Assembly (NCBI RefSeq): GCF_900155475.1
Contig: NZ_FXAM01000001.1
Span: 2,653,501-2,717,500 of the forward strand
Direction: 5' to 3'
Length of the DNA stretch: 64,000 bases
DNA from: Methylomagnum ishizawai
GTDB lineage: Bacteria > Pseudomonadota > Gammaproteobacteria > Methylococcales > Methylococcaceae
Part shown: one piece after another, positions 19,801 to 27,220 of the stretch
Position numbering within the stretch: position 1 is the first letter of the stretch
Layout: each line of letters opens with the position of its first letter
The notes under the pieces: generated by a model
Database searches by the model: none
What the model was told of the DNA's origin: nothing
The model's input: the letters and a program-made list of their open reading frames with translations, nothing else
Position numbers and translations under genes: made by a program

Positions 19801-20634
19801 CCGGCGCTAGACCGCGCCGGGCTACGCGAACTGCTGGGCCACGACGCCGCCTGGATCGAAACCGAACGGCTGGCCCTGCAAGCCCTGGCCGACGCCCTGC
19901 GGGACACCCGCGCCATCGCCGAGGAACGCCGCCAGCGCCGCCTCGCCATCGAACAACGCCGCGCCACCCCGGCCACGGCGGACAGCCTGCGCGGACGCCT
20001 CGCCGCCCTGGCCGACGAACTCAAGGCCGCCGACACCCGCCGGGTGGAACTCGCGGCCCTGCTCCGCGCCGACGACCAGCGCCAGGCCCAGACCGCCGCC
20101 CTCCTGGCCGATATCGGGCAGCAAGCCGCCAGCACCCGGCTCTGGGGCCAGCTCAACGAACTGATCGGCTCGCACGATGGCAAGAAATTCCGCAACTACG
20201 CCCAGCAACTCAGCCTGGAAGTGCTGATCGCCTACGCCAACCGCCATCTGGCCGACCTATCGCGGCGCTACCGGCTCAAGCGGGTGCCGGACAAGCTGGC
20301 CCTGATGGTGGAAGACAAGGACATGGGCGACGAGGTGCGCTCGGTGCATTCGCTGTCGGGCGGGGAATCGTTCCTGGTGTCGCTGGCCCTGGCCCTGGGG
20401 CTGGCCGCGCTGTCCTCGAACAAGGTACGGGTGGAATCGCTGTTCATCGACGAGGGCTTCGGCAGCCTCGACAGCGACACCCTGCGCGTCGCCATGGACG
20501 CCCTGGATTGCCTGCACGCGCAGGGACGGAAGGTGGGGGTCATCTCCCATGTGCAGGAGATGACCGAACGGATCGGGACGCGGGTCCAGGTCAAACGCCT
20601 GGCGGGGGGGAAAAGCCGGGTGTACATCGGTTGA
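16894..20634 (+). CDS. sbcC: Exonuclease subunit SbcC, SMC-like ATPase (1246 aa)
   Basis: Rad50-like ATPase partner of SbcD. The N-terminal Walker A is CGPTGAGKSTLLDALCLAL (~residues 34-52). Two very Ala/Glu/Arg-rich coiled-coil arms flank a zinc hook, CPVC at residues 617-620. The C-terminal lobe has the ABC signature SLSGGESFLVSLALALG and Walker B LFIDEGFGSLD. The length is normal for SbcC. The 3' end overlaps the convergent rhodanese-ankyrin gene by about 44 bases, so the two transcripts can form an antisense pair. Confidence 0.96.
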   Translation: MKILAIRGKNLASLAGEFQVDFRSEPLASAGLFAICGPTGAGKSTLLDALCLALYNRTPRLAGVPGQGVELPDVKDAPIGQQDTRNLLRRGAGEGYAEVEFLGNDGHEYRARWSVWRANRKPGNKLQAVDMSLVKLPEAIAIGARKTEVLPEIEQRLGLSFEQFRRAVLLAQNEFAAFLKADDAERGKLLEALTGTQIYSLLSRKAHERDKEEQAKLKELQARLDSHKPLDAAERRAHEAERDAAMEAAARLATERDTLESHLRWHGEWSAAQDDEAAALGRRDEDERRHAAAEPRRQFLARLAQVQAAATPLRAADAAEAQVETARAEAADLEAEAARAEQTRVQAATALELAHAATRAAQQAQADAAPGLERAKALDTETALTAQTHAERARELETARAAMAQAGQQLAATQAEQAATTQDHAATADWLAADKQAITRKLAEEWPRWDELLGLADTQERETAAALAQQAQATRDLDTARAAWEQAHAAREREERAAQTAEAQYLEAERTSAGFDGDRLAEARRALDTRRDDLARAEKLWREYADSAARRTDLHHQLEQRERDRAAAAAELTRIAAEKPAAAARAHQAQHALDTAKLACAENVEQLRGQLEPGQPCPVCGSPEHPYAQTAPALHAILDALAQEAAARRQALETLLDQERGQRATLELCQKQTADLQPALERLTQDTARLAALWTAEPVAAELAETAEPERPGRFLAQLAAINAARADLETRETAARRALAALDAARQVRDTAREALNLARQRETDAATALTRQQDALDQAGLLARQAAERRDRSLADLTQVLPDSGWQAPWRADPGGFHAKLKQRVDIYQARQHQRDALKQRLEILAATLDSRQAAQRQALDQHQQAERMFQDIDLRLGQQRAERARLFDGQATAAVETTLRLALDTAQAGERSAAQKAEQARTQATTAQTRLESARHQLEQHEQAARTSVDALAAWLARFNAERPEEPALDRAGLRELLGHDAAWIETERLALQALADALRDTRAIAEERRQRRLAIEQRRATPATADSLRGRLAALADELKAADTRRVELAALLRADDQRQAQTAALLADIGQQAASTRLWGQLNELIGSHDGKKFRNYAQQLSLEVLIAYANRHLADLSRRYRLKRVPDKLALMVEDKDMGDEVRSVHSLSGGESFLVSLALALGLAALSSNKVRVESLFIDEGFGSLDSDTLRVAMDALDCLHAQGRKVGVISHVQEMTERIGTRVQVKRLAGGKSRVYIG

Positions 20635-21433
20635 CGCCGCCCCGCTCCACCCCGGCCAGGCGCCGCCGCCCGCGCCGCAGCAGGTTGAGGATATCGAGGT
20701 TCGCCGCCAAATCCAGCGCGGTGAAATCGTCGTCGGTCTTGATCTGGGCATCGGCCCCGGCTTCCAGCAGATAGGCCACGGCCGCGGTCTTGCCCGCCGA
20801 GGCGGCGTAGATCAAGCCGGTCGCGCCCGCCGGATTGCGCCGGTTGATATCGATCCCGGCCTCCAACAACACGGCGATGGTCTTGACATCGTCGCTATAG
20901 CACGCCGCCCACAGGGCGTCGTTGCCATAGGCGTCGGCGCGACGGAGATCGGCCCCGGCCTCGACCAAGCCCCGGACGATATCCGCCAAACCGCGCTGGC
21001 ACGCCTTGATCAAGGGCGGGGTGCCGCAGGGCAAGGGATGGTTGGCGTCGCCGGGATCGCCGCCCTGTTCCAACAACCATTCCGCCACCGGATTGAGCTT
21101 GACCACGGCGGGACCGCGCGGCGGGCGCTCGATGGCCTGCCCCGCCGTCTGCCAGGCATAAAAACCACCCTCCAGGCTGTACACCTCGCTGAATCCGCGA
21201 TTCTCCAGTAAACGGGCGCAATCCAAGCTGTTATTGCCCCGGTAGCAATAGATCAACAAGGGCATATCGCGCCGGAATTTCTTGACCGTGGACTGTAGGG
21301 TCGACAGGGTCACGGGGATGGCACCGGGGATGCGGGCGTCGTTGTAGGCGGCGGCATCGCGCACGTCGAGGATCACCGGGGATTTCTCGCGGACCAGCAC
21401 GGAGGCCGCCGCTATGGAAATTTGCTGAATCAT
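20591..21433 (-). CDS. Rhodanese domain fused to ankyrin repeats (280 aa)
   Basis: Residues ~1-100 are a single rhodanese domain: VILDVRDAAAYNDARIPGAI, then IYCYRGNNSL with the active cysteine C63 in a six-residue loop of sulfurtransferase type (GlpE-like). Residues ~115-245 hold about four ankyrin repeats (TPPLIKACQRGLADIVRGLV, then the DALWAACYSDD, TGLIYAASAG and TALDLAANLD units). Rhodaneses carry a persulfide sulfur; ankyrin repeats bind proteins, so this may deliver sulfur to a specific partner. There is no signal peptide, so it is cytoplasmic. The gene converges on and overlaps sbcC by about 44 bases. Its biological partner is unknown. Confidence 0.88.
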   Translation of the reverse strand: MIQQISIAAASVLVREKSPVILDVRDAAAYNDARIPGAIPVTLSTLQSTVKKFRRDMPLLIYCYRGNNSLDCARLLENRGFSEVYSLEGGFYAWQTAGQAIERPPRGPAVVKLNPVAEWLLEQGGDPGDANHPLPCGTPPLIKACQRGLADIVRGLVEAGADLRRADAYGNDALWAACYSDDVKTIAVLLEAGIDINRRNPAGATGLIYAASAGKTAAVAYLLEAGADAQIKTDDDFTALDLAANLDILNLLRRGRRRLAGVERGGVNRCTPGFSPPPGV

Positions 21434-21833
21434 GGTTCGACCGAACTACCTTGTCTATGAATCGCCGCCCTTCCCGACCGGGGAGCGGCGTCAACACCAC
21501 GCACCCACGGCAACCGTGGGAACCCAAGAAAACACGTTATGGCCGTGGGGTTTGCAAACATCCTGCCAAGCTCCGGAAAGCGCGTATCCAAGGAACGCCA
21601 CGCATTCTTCCAGGCCGGCGGTAGGGTTTCCAGGCCGGGGCGGTGGGAAATCCGAACCATGAACAAGCACGGAGCCGGATTAGGGCGGGATAACGCCCGT
21701 GAATGGTGCATCGACGCCGCCCGGTGCCGAGGCAAAGCGCGAGAATGCGCGGCGGGAATCGGGAAGAGGGTTTGGGAGATACAGGCGTGGGATCGGGCCG
21801 ACACCCAAGCGGAGCCTGGGTGCCGGCGGACCT
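21434..21833. other. 400-base spacer without a convincing gene
   Basis: It lies upstream of the rhodanese-ankyrin start and downstream of the carbonic anhydrase. The short open frames inside lack family resemblance and good start sites. One compact hairpin is visible, CCCACGG-CAA-CCGTGGG at 21504-21520, with no T-run. The promoter of the rhodanese-ankyrin gene must lie here, but no clear -10/-35 pair stands out. Confidence 0.5.
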
Positions 21834-22634
21834 TCAGGGCAGGGTGCTGGTCACGGTGCGGGCCGCCCCGGCGTCGCGGGCGTTGCCGTCATAGATAGCC
21901 TTCAGCTGGTCGAGCTGGGCGGTGGACAAGGTGATCGGCGTCGCCAGCACGTACCAATTCACCCCTTCGGTGCAAGGCGGCGTGGTCAGCGAGCCGCCAT
22001 AGGTATAGAAGGACTGCCGGTCCACCGCGGCCGGCAACAGCGCCATCGGATTCAAGGCGGGACCGGAGGCGCTGCCGGACGTGGCCGGCATGGACTTCAA
22101 TATCTTGCCGATGGTCCTGTTTTCGGCCCCCTCGTCGAGGAAGACGCCCACCACCGCCATCTTGCCGTCCTGGCGGATATGCACGAAATGCAATTCCGCC
22201 GCGTGGACCACACCGTCGACCTTATGCTCGCTGGGCGCGTGGAAATGGAATTGCAACAAAGGATATTCGTCCTTGCCGATCCTCAAAACACCCGGATAAT
22301 CGGTCGCCATCTTGACCTGGGCGGCATGGCCGTTGTTGAGATAGGTGGGCTGGAGCGCACTGGCGTAGACCAGCCTGAGCGCGTTGAAGGCGTCGGGATG
22401 GACCAGCTTGGCGGCGCTGATATCGATCGGCGACTGGCTGCCACCGATGTCGCATACGGCATAAGGATAAAGATGCGCCCCGGTGGCGAGCGGGTCTTCG
22501 CTCGGGATATCGCCCCAATGGGCTTGCTCGTCGTAGGTCCAATGCGGCATGTCGGCCGCCAGGGCCAGGGGAGTGGATGCCACGCCGCATATGGCGGCGA
22601 GCAGGGAAGCGCGGAGCTGATTTTTCATCGTCAT
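21834..22634 (-). CDS. Periplasmic alpha-class carbonic anhydrase (266 aa)
   Basis: Catalyses CO2 + H2O to bicarbonate + H+. A signal peptide (residues ~1-27, ending LALAADMP) places it in the periplasm. The alpha-class zinc ligands are visible: H130 and H132 in QFHFHAPSEH and H149 in AELHFVH. The late hallmark SLTTPPCTEGVNW is also present. C61 and the Cys in TPPC can form the usual disulfide. The length fits bacterial alpha-CAs (about 240-260 residues). An alternative start lies two codons in (MKNQL). The gene follows a small secreted-protein gene on the same strand by about 50 bases. Confidence 0.95.
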   Translation of the reverse strand: MTMKNQLRASLLAAICGVASTPLALAADMPHWTYDEQAHWGDIPSEDPLATGAHLYPYAVCDIGGSQSPIDISAAKLVHPDAFNALRLVYASALQPTYLNNGHAAQVKMATDYPGVLRIGKDEYPLLQFHFHAPSEHKVDGVVHAAELHFVHIRQDGKMAVVGVFLDEGAENRTIGKILKSMPATSGSASGPALNPMALLPAAVDRQSFYTYGGSLTTPPCTEGVNWYVLATPITLSTAQLDQLKAIYDGNARDAGAARTVTSTLP

Positions 22635-22687
22635 AGGATAAGCCTGCGATTTTTATTGGAATTATCGGAACGGTGGGCGCGGGTCCG

Positions 22688-22875
22688 TCAGCAGGTGTGT
22701 TCCCTGCAATAATCGGCCAGGCTCTGCGGAGGAGGCGGTGGCGGCGGGGTGGTGGCCGGGGTGGCGGTGGTGGTAGTAGTGGTGGTCTGGGGCGGGGGGT
22801 GCCGGATTGTTCCGCCGCGACGGCCGCGCCGACGGCGAGGAAACCCAGGATCAAGGACAACGGTTTGATGGACAT
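22688..22875 (-). pseudogene. Small secreted Thr/Pro-rich protein, apparently frameshifted at a six-base G/C run
   Basis: From the ATG at 22875 an excellent signal peptide is encoded (MSIKPLSLILGFLAVGAAVA). In that frame the protein then becomes Arg/Pro-rich and runs out of frame into the carbonic anhydrase gene. One frame over, the same DNA encodes a sensible tail: PPQTTTTTTATPATTPP, a proline run and QSLADYCREHTC followed by TGA at 22688-22690. The two frames join if one base is added to the C6 run (plus-strand G6 at 22794-22799). So either a base was lost, the assembly missed one base, or the tract varies. No known family is recognised. Confidence 0.5.
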
Positions 22876-22979
22876 GGTGTGTTCCCTTTCGGTGAAATCG
22901 GTGTCAAGAGTCCGGCGGCGAGTCTGTGTACCGGACGACCGTTCTCAAGCGTAGATCAAATCCACGATAAATCCGAATT

Positions 22980-22999
22980 TCCGTGAAAAAATTCACGGA
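22980..22999. repeat. Perfect 8-bp hairpin downstream of the YcgR-like gene
   Basis: TCCGTGAA (22980-22987), a four-A loop and TTCACGGA (22992-22999). On the minus strand it falls about 120 bases after the PilZ-protein stop and could slow or end that transcript, but the bases after the stem are AATTCGG rather than a T-run. Nothing else stands out in the 247 bases between 22876 and 23122. Confidence 0.35.
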
Positions 23000-23122
23000 C
23001 GGAAACGCGCCGATAGGGTAGCCCGCAGGGCCAGGCCGGGCGGCCGGCAAGACGGGAAATTCCGGGACGGGCGGCGCGGCACCGGATTTCGGCATTCCCG
23101 CCGAAATCAAGATCGCCCCGGC

Positions 23123-23878
23123 TTATCTGGATTGGTACCGCGCCGCCGCGCCCTGCCGCTTCTGCCACAACTCCACCTCGAAAATGAACTTCTGCAACTG
23201 GGTCTCCATCCCCCGGCCCAGGCTGCGGAAGGCACAGCCCACCCGCTGGGCCTGGGGCCGGTCGGGGCGGGCCTGGAGGATTTTGTTGCGGATTTCGAGG
23301 TTCACGGGAATATCGGGCTGGCTGGGCAGCACGAGTTTGCAGCCCTCCAGGAGATGGCCGACATCCAGGCCGGCACCGATGCGGGCGCCCTTGTCGGACA
23401 GGGCCAACCCGGAGAGGCTGAGATCGTACACGCCGAATTCCACCGCGCCGCCCTCCAGCCCGACCCGGCATTTGACCGGCATCGCCAGCGGGATCGCCAC
23501 CCGGTAGAACTCGCGCTGTTGATGCCAGAACAAGGACTGCGGCAGCGGCGCGGCGAATACCGGCTCGCCCCGCCAAGTGGTCTCGGTCAAGCCCTCCACC
23601 AAGAACTGGCTCCGCACGCCATCCACCTGGGCCATGAACACCACGGGCCGGGCCTTGGCAAACTGGCGGTTCACGGCCTCGCTGGACCCCATATCGAATA
23701 CGATCCAGCCCCGCTCCGGCAATATCTCGACGATGGCCGTCACCAGGTTGGCCTTGGAGTCTGGATGGTGGGCGGTCACCAAGCACCTTTTGCGCTGCAT
23801 CAGCCTGAGTTTTTCGAGGATTTCGCCTTGGCCGCGCAGGGTATAGCCGACGTGGTCATCTATGGATTCGGTATGCAT
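23123..23878 (-). CDS. YcgR-like PilZ-domain c-di-GMP effector (251 aa)
   Basis: An N-terminal YcgR domain (residues ~10-115) is followed by a PilZ domain (~118-240). Both parts of the c-di-GMP-binding motif are intact: RxxxR as R122-EFY-R126 and DxSxxG as D152-L-S154-LSG. YcgR proteins bind the flagellar motor when c-di-GMP is high and slow swimming. No flagellar gene is in the window, but three chemoreceptors and CheW are, and a GGDEF/EAL protein and an HD-GYP protein supply the second messenger. It is cytoplasmic with no membrane segment. Confidence 0.9.
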   Translation of the reverse strand: MHTESIDDHVGYTLRGQGEILEKLRLMQRKRCLVTAHHPDSKANLVTAIVEILPERGWIVFDMGSSEAVNRQFAKARPVVFMAQVDGVRSQFLVEGLTETTWRGEPVFAAPLPQSLFWHQQREFYRVAIPLAMPVKCRVGLEGGAVEFGVYDLSLSGLALSDKGARIGAGLDVGHLLEGCKLVLPSQPDIPVNLEIRNKILQARPDRPQAQRVGCAFRSLGRGMETQLQKFIFEVELWQKRQGAAARYQSR

Positions 23879-24014
23879 GGGTGCGATCCCGGGCCTGATT
23901 TATGGTGATGGCTGGATTCTACAAGCTAAACGGTTCCCTGTCCCACTCCTCGCAATAGTGACAATTAACACCGCATAAATTGACATGATAAAGCCATTAT
24001 GAACCGTCTACCGC

Positions 24015-24608
24015 TCAAGCATGCCCCTCCAAATAGGACAGTTCCGCAGGCGTATTGAGATTGGCGAACACTTCGGGATGGTCGGAAAAATCAACCAGGA
24101 CCGGGTGATGCCGGTACAGCCAGGCCTGGACCTTGCGCTGTCCCCCGGCGAGATAGGCTGCGAGGTCGTCCGCCAAGCCCCGCTCCGCCAGCAGGAACAC
24201 CGGATGCAGGCGCTCACCATCGTGGGCCGCGCACAAGGGAGCGCCCGTGGCCTCGCGTTGAATCGGCAAACGCGCCAACAACGGCCCGGTGACGAACGGG
24301 CAATCACAGGGCACCGTCAATACGTAGGGGGTATCCGCCGCCCGCATCGCGCCCAGCAAGCCGGCCAGGGGACCGTCGAAGCCCCCGTCCGGGTCGGCGA
24401 TCACGCGATGGCCGAAGCGGGCGTAAAGCTCCGGGTTGCGGTTGGCGCTGACCAGGACGCGGCCCGCCACCTGTTCCAACGCCTCCACGGCATAGCCCGC
24501 CAAGGGCCGCCCCCGGAACGGCAACAAGCCCTTGTCCGCGCCGCCCATGCGTCGGCCCCGGCCCCCGGCCAGCACCACGCCGGTTATCTTTGCCCGGTCG
24601 AAAACCAT
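24015..24608 (-). CDS. mobA: Molybdenum cofactor guanylyltransferase (197 aa)
   Basis: Adds GMP from GTP to molybdopterin-Mo to make the guanine dinucleotide cofactor used by DMSO-reductase-family enzymes. The nucleotidyltransferase signature ITGVVLAGGRGRRMGGADKG is at residues 8-27. The metal-binding and guanine-recognition segment VLTVPCDCPFV is near 98-108, and DGGFDGPLAGL fits MobA. The length is normal (about 190-200). It stands alone; the lipoprotein gene to its right is divergent, 40 bases away, so they may share a promoter region. Confidence 0.95.
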   Translation of the reverse strand: MVFDRAKITGVVLAGGRGRRMGGADKGLLPFRGRPLAGYAVEALEQVAGRVLVSANRNPELYARFGHRVIADPDGGFDGPLAGLLGAMRAADTPYVLTVPCDCPFVTGPLLARLPIQREATGAPLCAAHDGERLHPVFLLAERGLADDLAAYLAGGQRKVQAWLYRHHPVLVDFSDHPEVFANLNTPAELSYLEGHA

Positions 24609-24648
24609 GGTGATACCCTAATCCCAACCCTATGCCCAGCGACCTGCC

Positions 24649-25110
24649 ATGTCCAGGATTCCCAGCGCGATTTTCGCATCCACCATCCTCCTGCTGCCAG
24701 CCTGCGCCACGACCCGGCCCGACCCCGAACCGGGCTACTACCACGCCGAGACCGTCAAGCCCTACGCCGATGTGCTGGCCGAGTTGGAACTCGCCATCAC
24801 CGAGCGCAATTTCCGCATCACCGGCCATAACAAGATCGGCAGCGTGATCCGCGCGCGCGAACACATCGCCTTCCCCGATTACGACACGATCCAATTCTGC
24901 AACCTGAGCCTGGCCCGGCGGATGTTGGAACTCGAACCGGCAGCGGTGGCCTACATGCCCTGCAACGTGTCGGTGCGCTCGGAACGGGGCCGGGTCCATA
25001 TCACCACCCATCTGCTGCCCACCGACTCGGCCAATCCCCGGATGGGCGAGTTCGCCCGCGACATGAACCGGCAGCTTAGGGAAATCGTGGATTTCGCCGC
25101 CGAGCCGTGA
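24649..25110 (+). CDS. DUF302-like lipoprotein (153 aa)
   Basis: The N-terminus MSRIPSAIFASTILLLPAC carries a lipobox (LPAC, C19), so the mature protein should be lipid-anchored. The rest resembles the DUF302 fold: a segment rich in alternating hydrophobics (FRITGHNKIGSVIRAREHI), then IQFCNLSLARRMLE and MPCNVSVRSERGRVHI. DUF302 proteins often occur near redox or sulfur genes; their role is unclear. Cysteines in FCNL and MPCN are characteristic of the domain and could form a disulfide or bind metal. Divergent from mobA. Confidence 0.75.
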   Translation: MSRIPSAIFASTILLLPACATTRPDPEPGYYHAETVKPYADVLAELELAITERNFRITGHNKIGSVIRAREHIAFPDYDTIQFCNLSLARRMLELEPAAVAYMPCNVSVRSERGRVHITTHLLPTDSANPRMGEFARDMNRQLREIVDFAAEP

Positions 25111-25190
25111 AGCTTCCGTAACATTGCATAGGACCGGCCCGCCCCCTATCATTCCGCCGGTTTTCCGCCCCACCACCCGAAAGCACAGCA

Positions 25191-25628
25191 ATGAACCGAA
25201 CCGTCCGCACCGCTTGGGCCTTGTCCGCCCTGTTGGCCGCCGCCACCGCCGCCGCCGCTCCCCGAAACCCGACCCCGAAACCCGCCGCCCCGGCCAAGGA
25301 AGCCGCCGCGCCGGTCAACGATTTCCCGACCCAGGCGCGGGTCGAATACGTCATGCAATGCATGGCGGAACGTGGCGGGCAGAACCTCGACAACCTATAC
25401 CACTGCGTCTGCGCGGTGGACAAAATCGCCGGCCGCTTGAATTACCAGGATTATTCCGAGGCGCTGACCTTCACCTATCTGTTCGACACCCCCGGCGAAA
25501 AGGGCGGCGAATTCCGCGATCCGCCGAAATCGAAGGAATTGCGCGACCGGCTGAAGGCGGCGAAGAAAGAGGCTGAAGGGTGTTTCCCGGTGTTGCCGGG
25601 AGCCGCTGGAGCCGAAAAGACGCCGTAA
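25191..25628 (+). CDS. Small periplasmic protein with four cysteines, function unknown (145 aa)
   Basis: A signal peptide (residues ~1-23, Ala-rich) and an Ala/Pro-rich linker lead into a compact helical domain with C57, C72, C74 and C131: YVMQCMAERGG, then LYHCVCAVDKIA, then GCFPVLPG. The CxC and flanking helices suggest two disulfides or a metal site. I do not recognise a characterised family. Its stop codon lies within the A-run that forms the T-tract of the convergent terminator at 25626-25684, so the 3' ends are packed tightly. It lies 80 bases after the DUF302 lipoprotein gene on the same strand. Confidence 0.75.
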   Translation: MNRTVRTAWALSALLAAATAAAAPRNPTPKPAAPAKEAAAPVNDFPTQARVEYVMQCMAERGGQNLDNLYHCVCAVDKIAGRLNYQDYSEALTFTYLFDTPGEKGGEFRDPPKSKELRDRLKAAKKEAEGCFPVLPGAAGAEKTP

Positions 25629-25684
25629 AAACCGCCGGCCTTGGAACGCGGCCCGGCCACGGCTCCAAGGGCCATCGGCGGTTC
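25626..25684 (-). terminator. Rho-independent terminator of the HD-GYP gene
   Basis: On the minus strand, AACCGCCG and CCTTGGA pair with TCCAAGG and CGGCGGTT across a ~20-base GC-rich loop, followed by TTTTT (25627-25631). The stem starts in the stop codon of the HD-GYP gene, and the T-run coincides with the stop codon of the convergent gene. Confidence 0.6.
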
Positions 25685-26924
25685 AACCAAAGGCATTCAA
25701 GATCGAAGTCCGGTGCTTCTCCAGGTCGATGCCGAAATCCTCGGCCCGATGTACGGTCTTGATCTTGTAGGGCCGGCCCTTGTCGTCCACATCCTTGAGC
25801 GCCATATCGACCAGGCTTTCCTTGCAGGACACGCCCGCCGCGTTGCGCACCACCATGATCTGCGGCCTGAGGCGCTGCTTGGGATTGGCTTGCAGGACGA
25901 TGGCGATCTCGCCGGTGCTGAGTTCCACCACGGTGCCCGGCGGATAAGCCCCCATACAAGCCACGAAGCCCGCCGTCAACGATTGGTCGAGCTGGCGGCC
26001 GGTCGACATCTGGTTCAGGAGGCGGATGGCGTCGAGATGGTTATAAGCCGGCCGGAACGGGCGCTGGCTGACCAGGGCGTCGTAGCGGTCGGCCACCGCC
26101 ACGATCTTGCAATTCAGGTTGAGCTGGTGGTCCTGTAGGCCGCGCGGATAACCGCTACCGTCCATATGCTCGTGGTGCCCGTAGGCCACATCGACCGTCC
26201 CGCTGAACACATTCCGCCCCGACATCAGGATGTTCCGTCCCTGCTCGGCGTGGTTGCGCACCACGGTCACTTCCTCGGGCGCGAGCTTGCCCCGTTTGTT
26301 CAGAATCGCCGCCGGGATCGCGACCTTGCCGATATCATGCAACAGGCCGCAGGTGCCGAGGTTCTCCAATTGCTTGGCGTCCAAGCCCATGTAATGGCCC
26401 AGCACCACCGAAAAGGTGCAGACATTGAAGGCGTGCTGGGAAATCAGCATGTCGGTATCGCGCATCCGCGCCACGAACAGCATCGACTCGGGGTTGCGGA
26501 TGACATTGGACACGCACTCGGCGACCGCCGACTTGGCCACCAAGACATCCACGCTCTTGCCGAACCGCACCTCGTCGACAAAGTTCTTAACCAGTTGGGT
26601 GGTCTGGCGGCGGGCGTTTTCGGCCACCTCGACCTCCTTCTCGTAGGCGCTGACCGCTTCCCGGCTCATGTAGGAGCGCGGCGGGGGCGCGGCGTCCAGC
26701 GAGATTTCGACCCGGCGGGTGCGCAGCAGGTCGATGTAGACGTATTCGCAATGGCGGGCCACCACCTCGATATCGTCCTCGGACCTGATCTCGAAACCTT
26801 GGAACAGGAATGGCGTTTCCAGCCATGGCCTGTCGAGTTCGCAAACGAACATGCCGGGACGCAACTCGCCCACACGCAATTTGACTTTCTCGATGTAATC
26901 GACTTTCCGGGGGGGTTGATCCAT
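25683..26924 (-). CDS. HD-GYP domain protein, probable c-di-GMP phosphodiesterase (413 aa)
   Basis: The start at 26924 is chosen for its GGAG site; an in-frame ATG 22 codons upstream lacks one. Residues ~8-90 resemble the DUF3391 N-terminal domain often attached to HD-GYP proteins. The HD-GYP domain (~150-340) keeps the catalytic set: H196-D197 in LLHDIGK, H224 in VVRNHAEQG, HHE at 250-252, DGSGYP with GYP at 258-260, and VADRYDAL. These enzymes hydrolyse c-di-GMP to pGpG or GMP. There is no membrane segment. Together with the GGDEF/EAL kinase and YcgR-like protein it forms part of the c-di-GMP network in this window. Confidence 0.93.
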   Translation of the reverse strand: MDQPPRKVDYIEKVKLRVGELRPGMFVCELDRPWLETPFLFQGFEIRSEDDIEVVARHCEYVYIDLLRTRRVEISLDAAPPPRSYMSREAVSAYEKEVEVAENARRQTTQLVKNFVDEVRFGKSVDVLVAKSAVAECVSNVIRNPESMLFVARMRDTDMLISQHAFNVCTFSVVLGHYMGLDAKQLENLGTCGLLHDIGKVAIPAAILNKRGKLAPEEVTVVRNHAEQGRNILMSGRNVFSGTVDVAYGHHEHMDGSGYPRGLQDHQLNLNCKIVAVADRYDALVSQRPFRPAYNHLDAIRLLNQMSTGRQLDQSLTAGFVACMGAYPPGTVVELSTGEIAIVLQANPKQRLRPQIMVVRNAAGVSCKESLVDMALKDVDDKGRPYKIKTVHRAEDFGIDLEKHRTSILNAFG

Positions 26925-27145
26925 AGTTCGCGCTCCGCTGGTCGGTGCCCATGGGCCGAAGCGAACACCGCGCCGGGTCTGCCCCGCCATCGGGGAATGG
27001 CGGAGCGGGCGGCCTTCGTCACGGCCCAGGAGACGGTCTCGTTATTTCGTAACCGTTAGCGATGCGATATACCGCATCGGAATAATGCCTTTGGTGCGTC
27101 ACAGCAATATGGCGACGCCGTTGCCAAGGCCAAGCAATCCCATAC

Positions 27146-27177
27146 AAAAACGGGGAGCGACCACGGCACGGCTCCCC
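27146..27177 (-). terminator. Rho-independent terminator of the double glycosyltransferase gene
   Basis: GGGGAGC (27152-27158) and GCTCCCC (27171-27177) form a stem with a 12-base loop. On the minus strand it is followed by a run of five T (plus-strand A at 27146-27150). It lies about 45 bases beyond the glycosyltransferase stop. The rest of the 296-base spacer between 26925 and 27220 shows no gene. Confidence 0.75.
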
Positions 27178-27220
27178 CTGCCGGTACAGCCTAAGGGCGG
27201 AGGCCACAGGATTCAAGCCT

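Noticed and set aside
21430-21804. 124-codon minus-strand open frame in the spacer upstream of the rhodanese gene
   Set aside because: No ribosome-binding site, no signal peptide or domain, and irregular composition (Arg/Pro/Ser/His-rich).
22222-22687. Continuation of the small secreted protein's first frame into the carbonic anhydrase gene
   Set aside because: It would overlap the carbonic anhydrase by over 400 bases in the same direction with an Arg/Pro-rich product; the neighbouring frame gives a far more sensible end.
23980-24005. TTGACA resembling a -35 box on the plus strand
   Set aside because: No -10 follows at 16-18 bases, and the next gene on that strand lies more than 600 bases away. 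A weak minus-strand pair (TTATCA/TTAATT) before the YcgR-like gene was also too poor to call.
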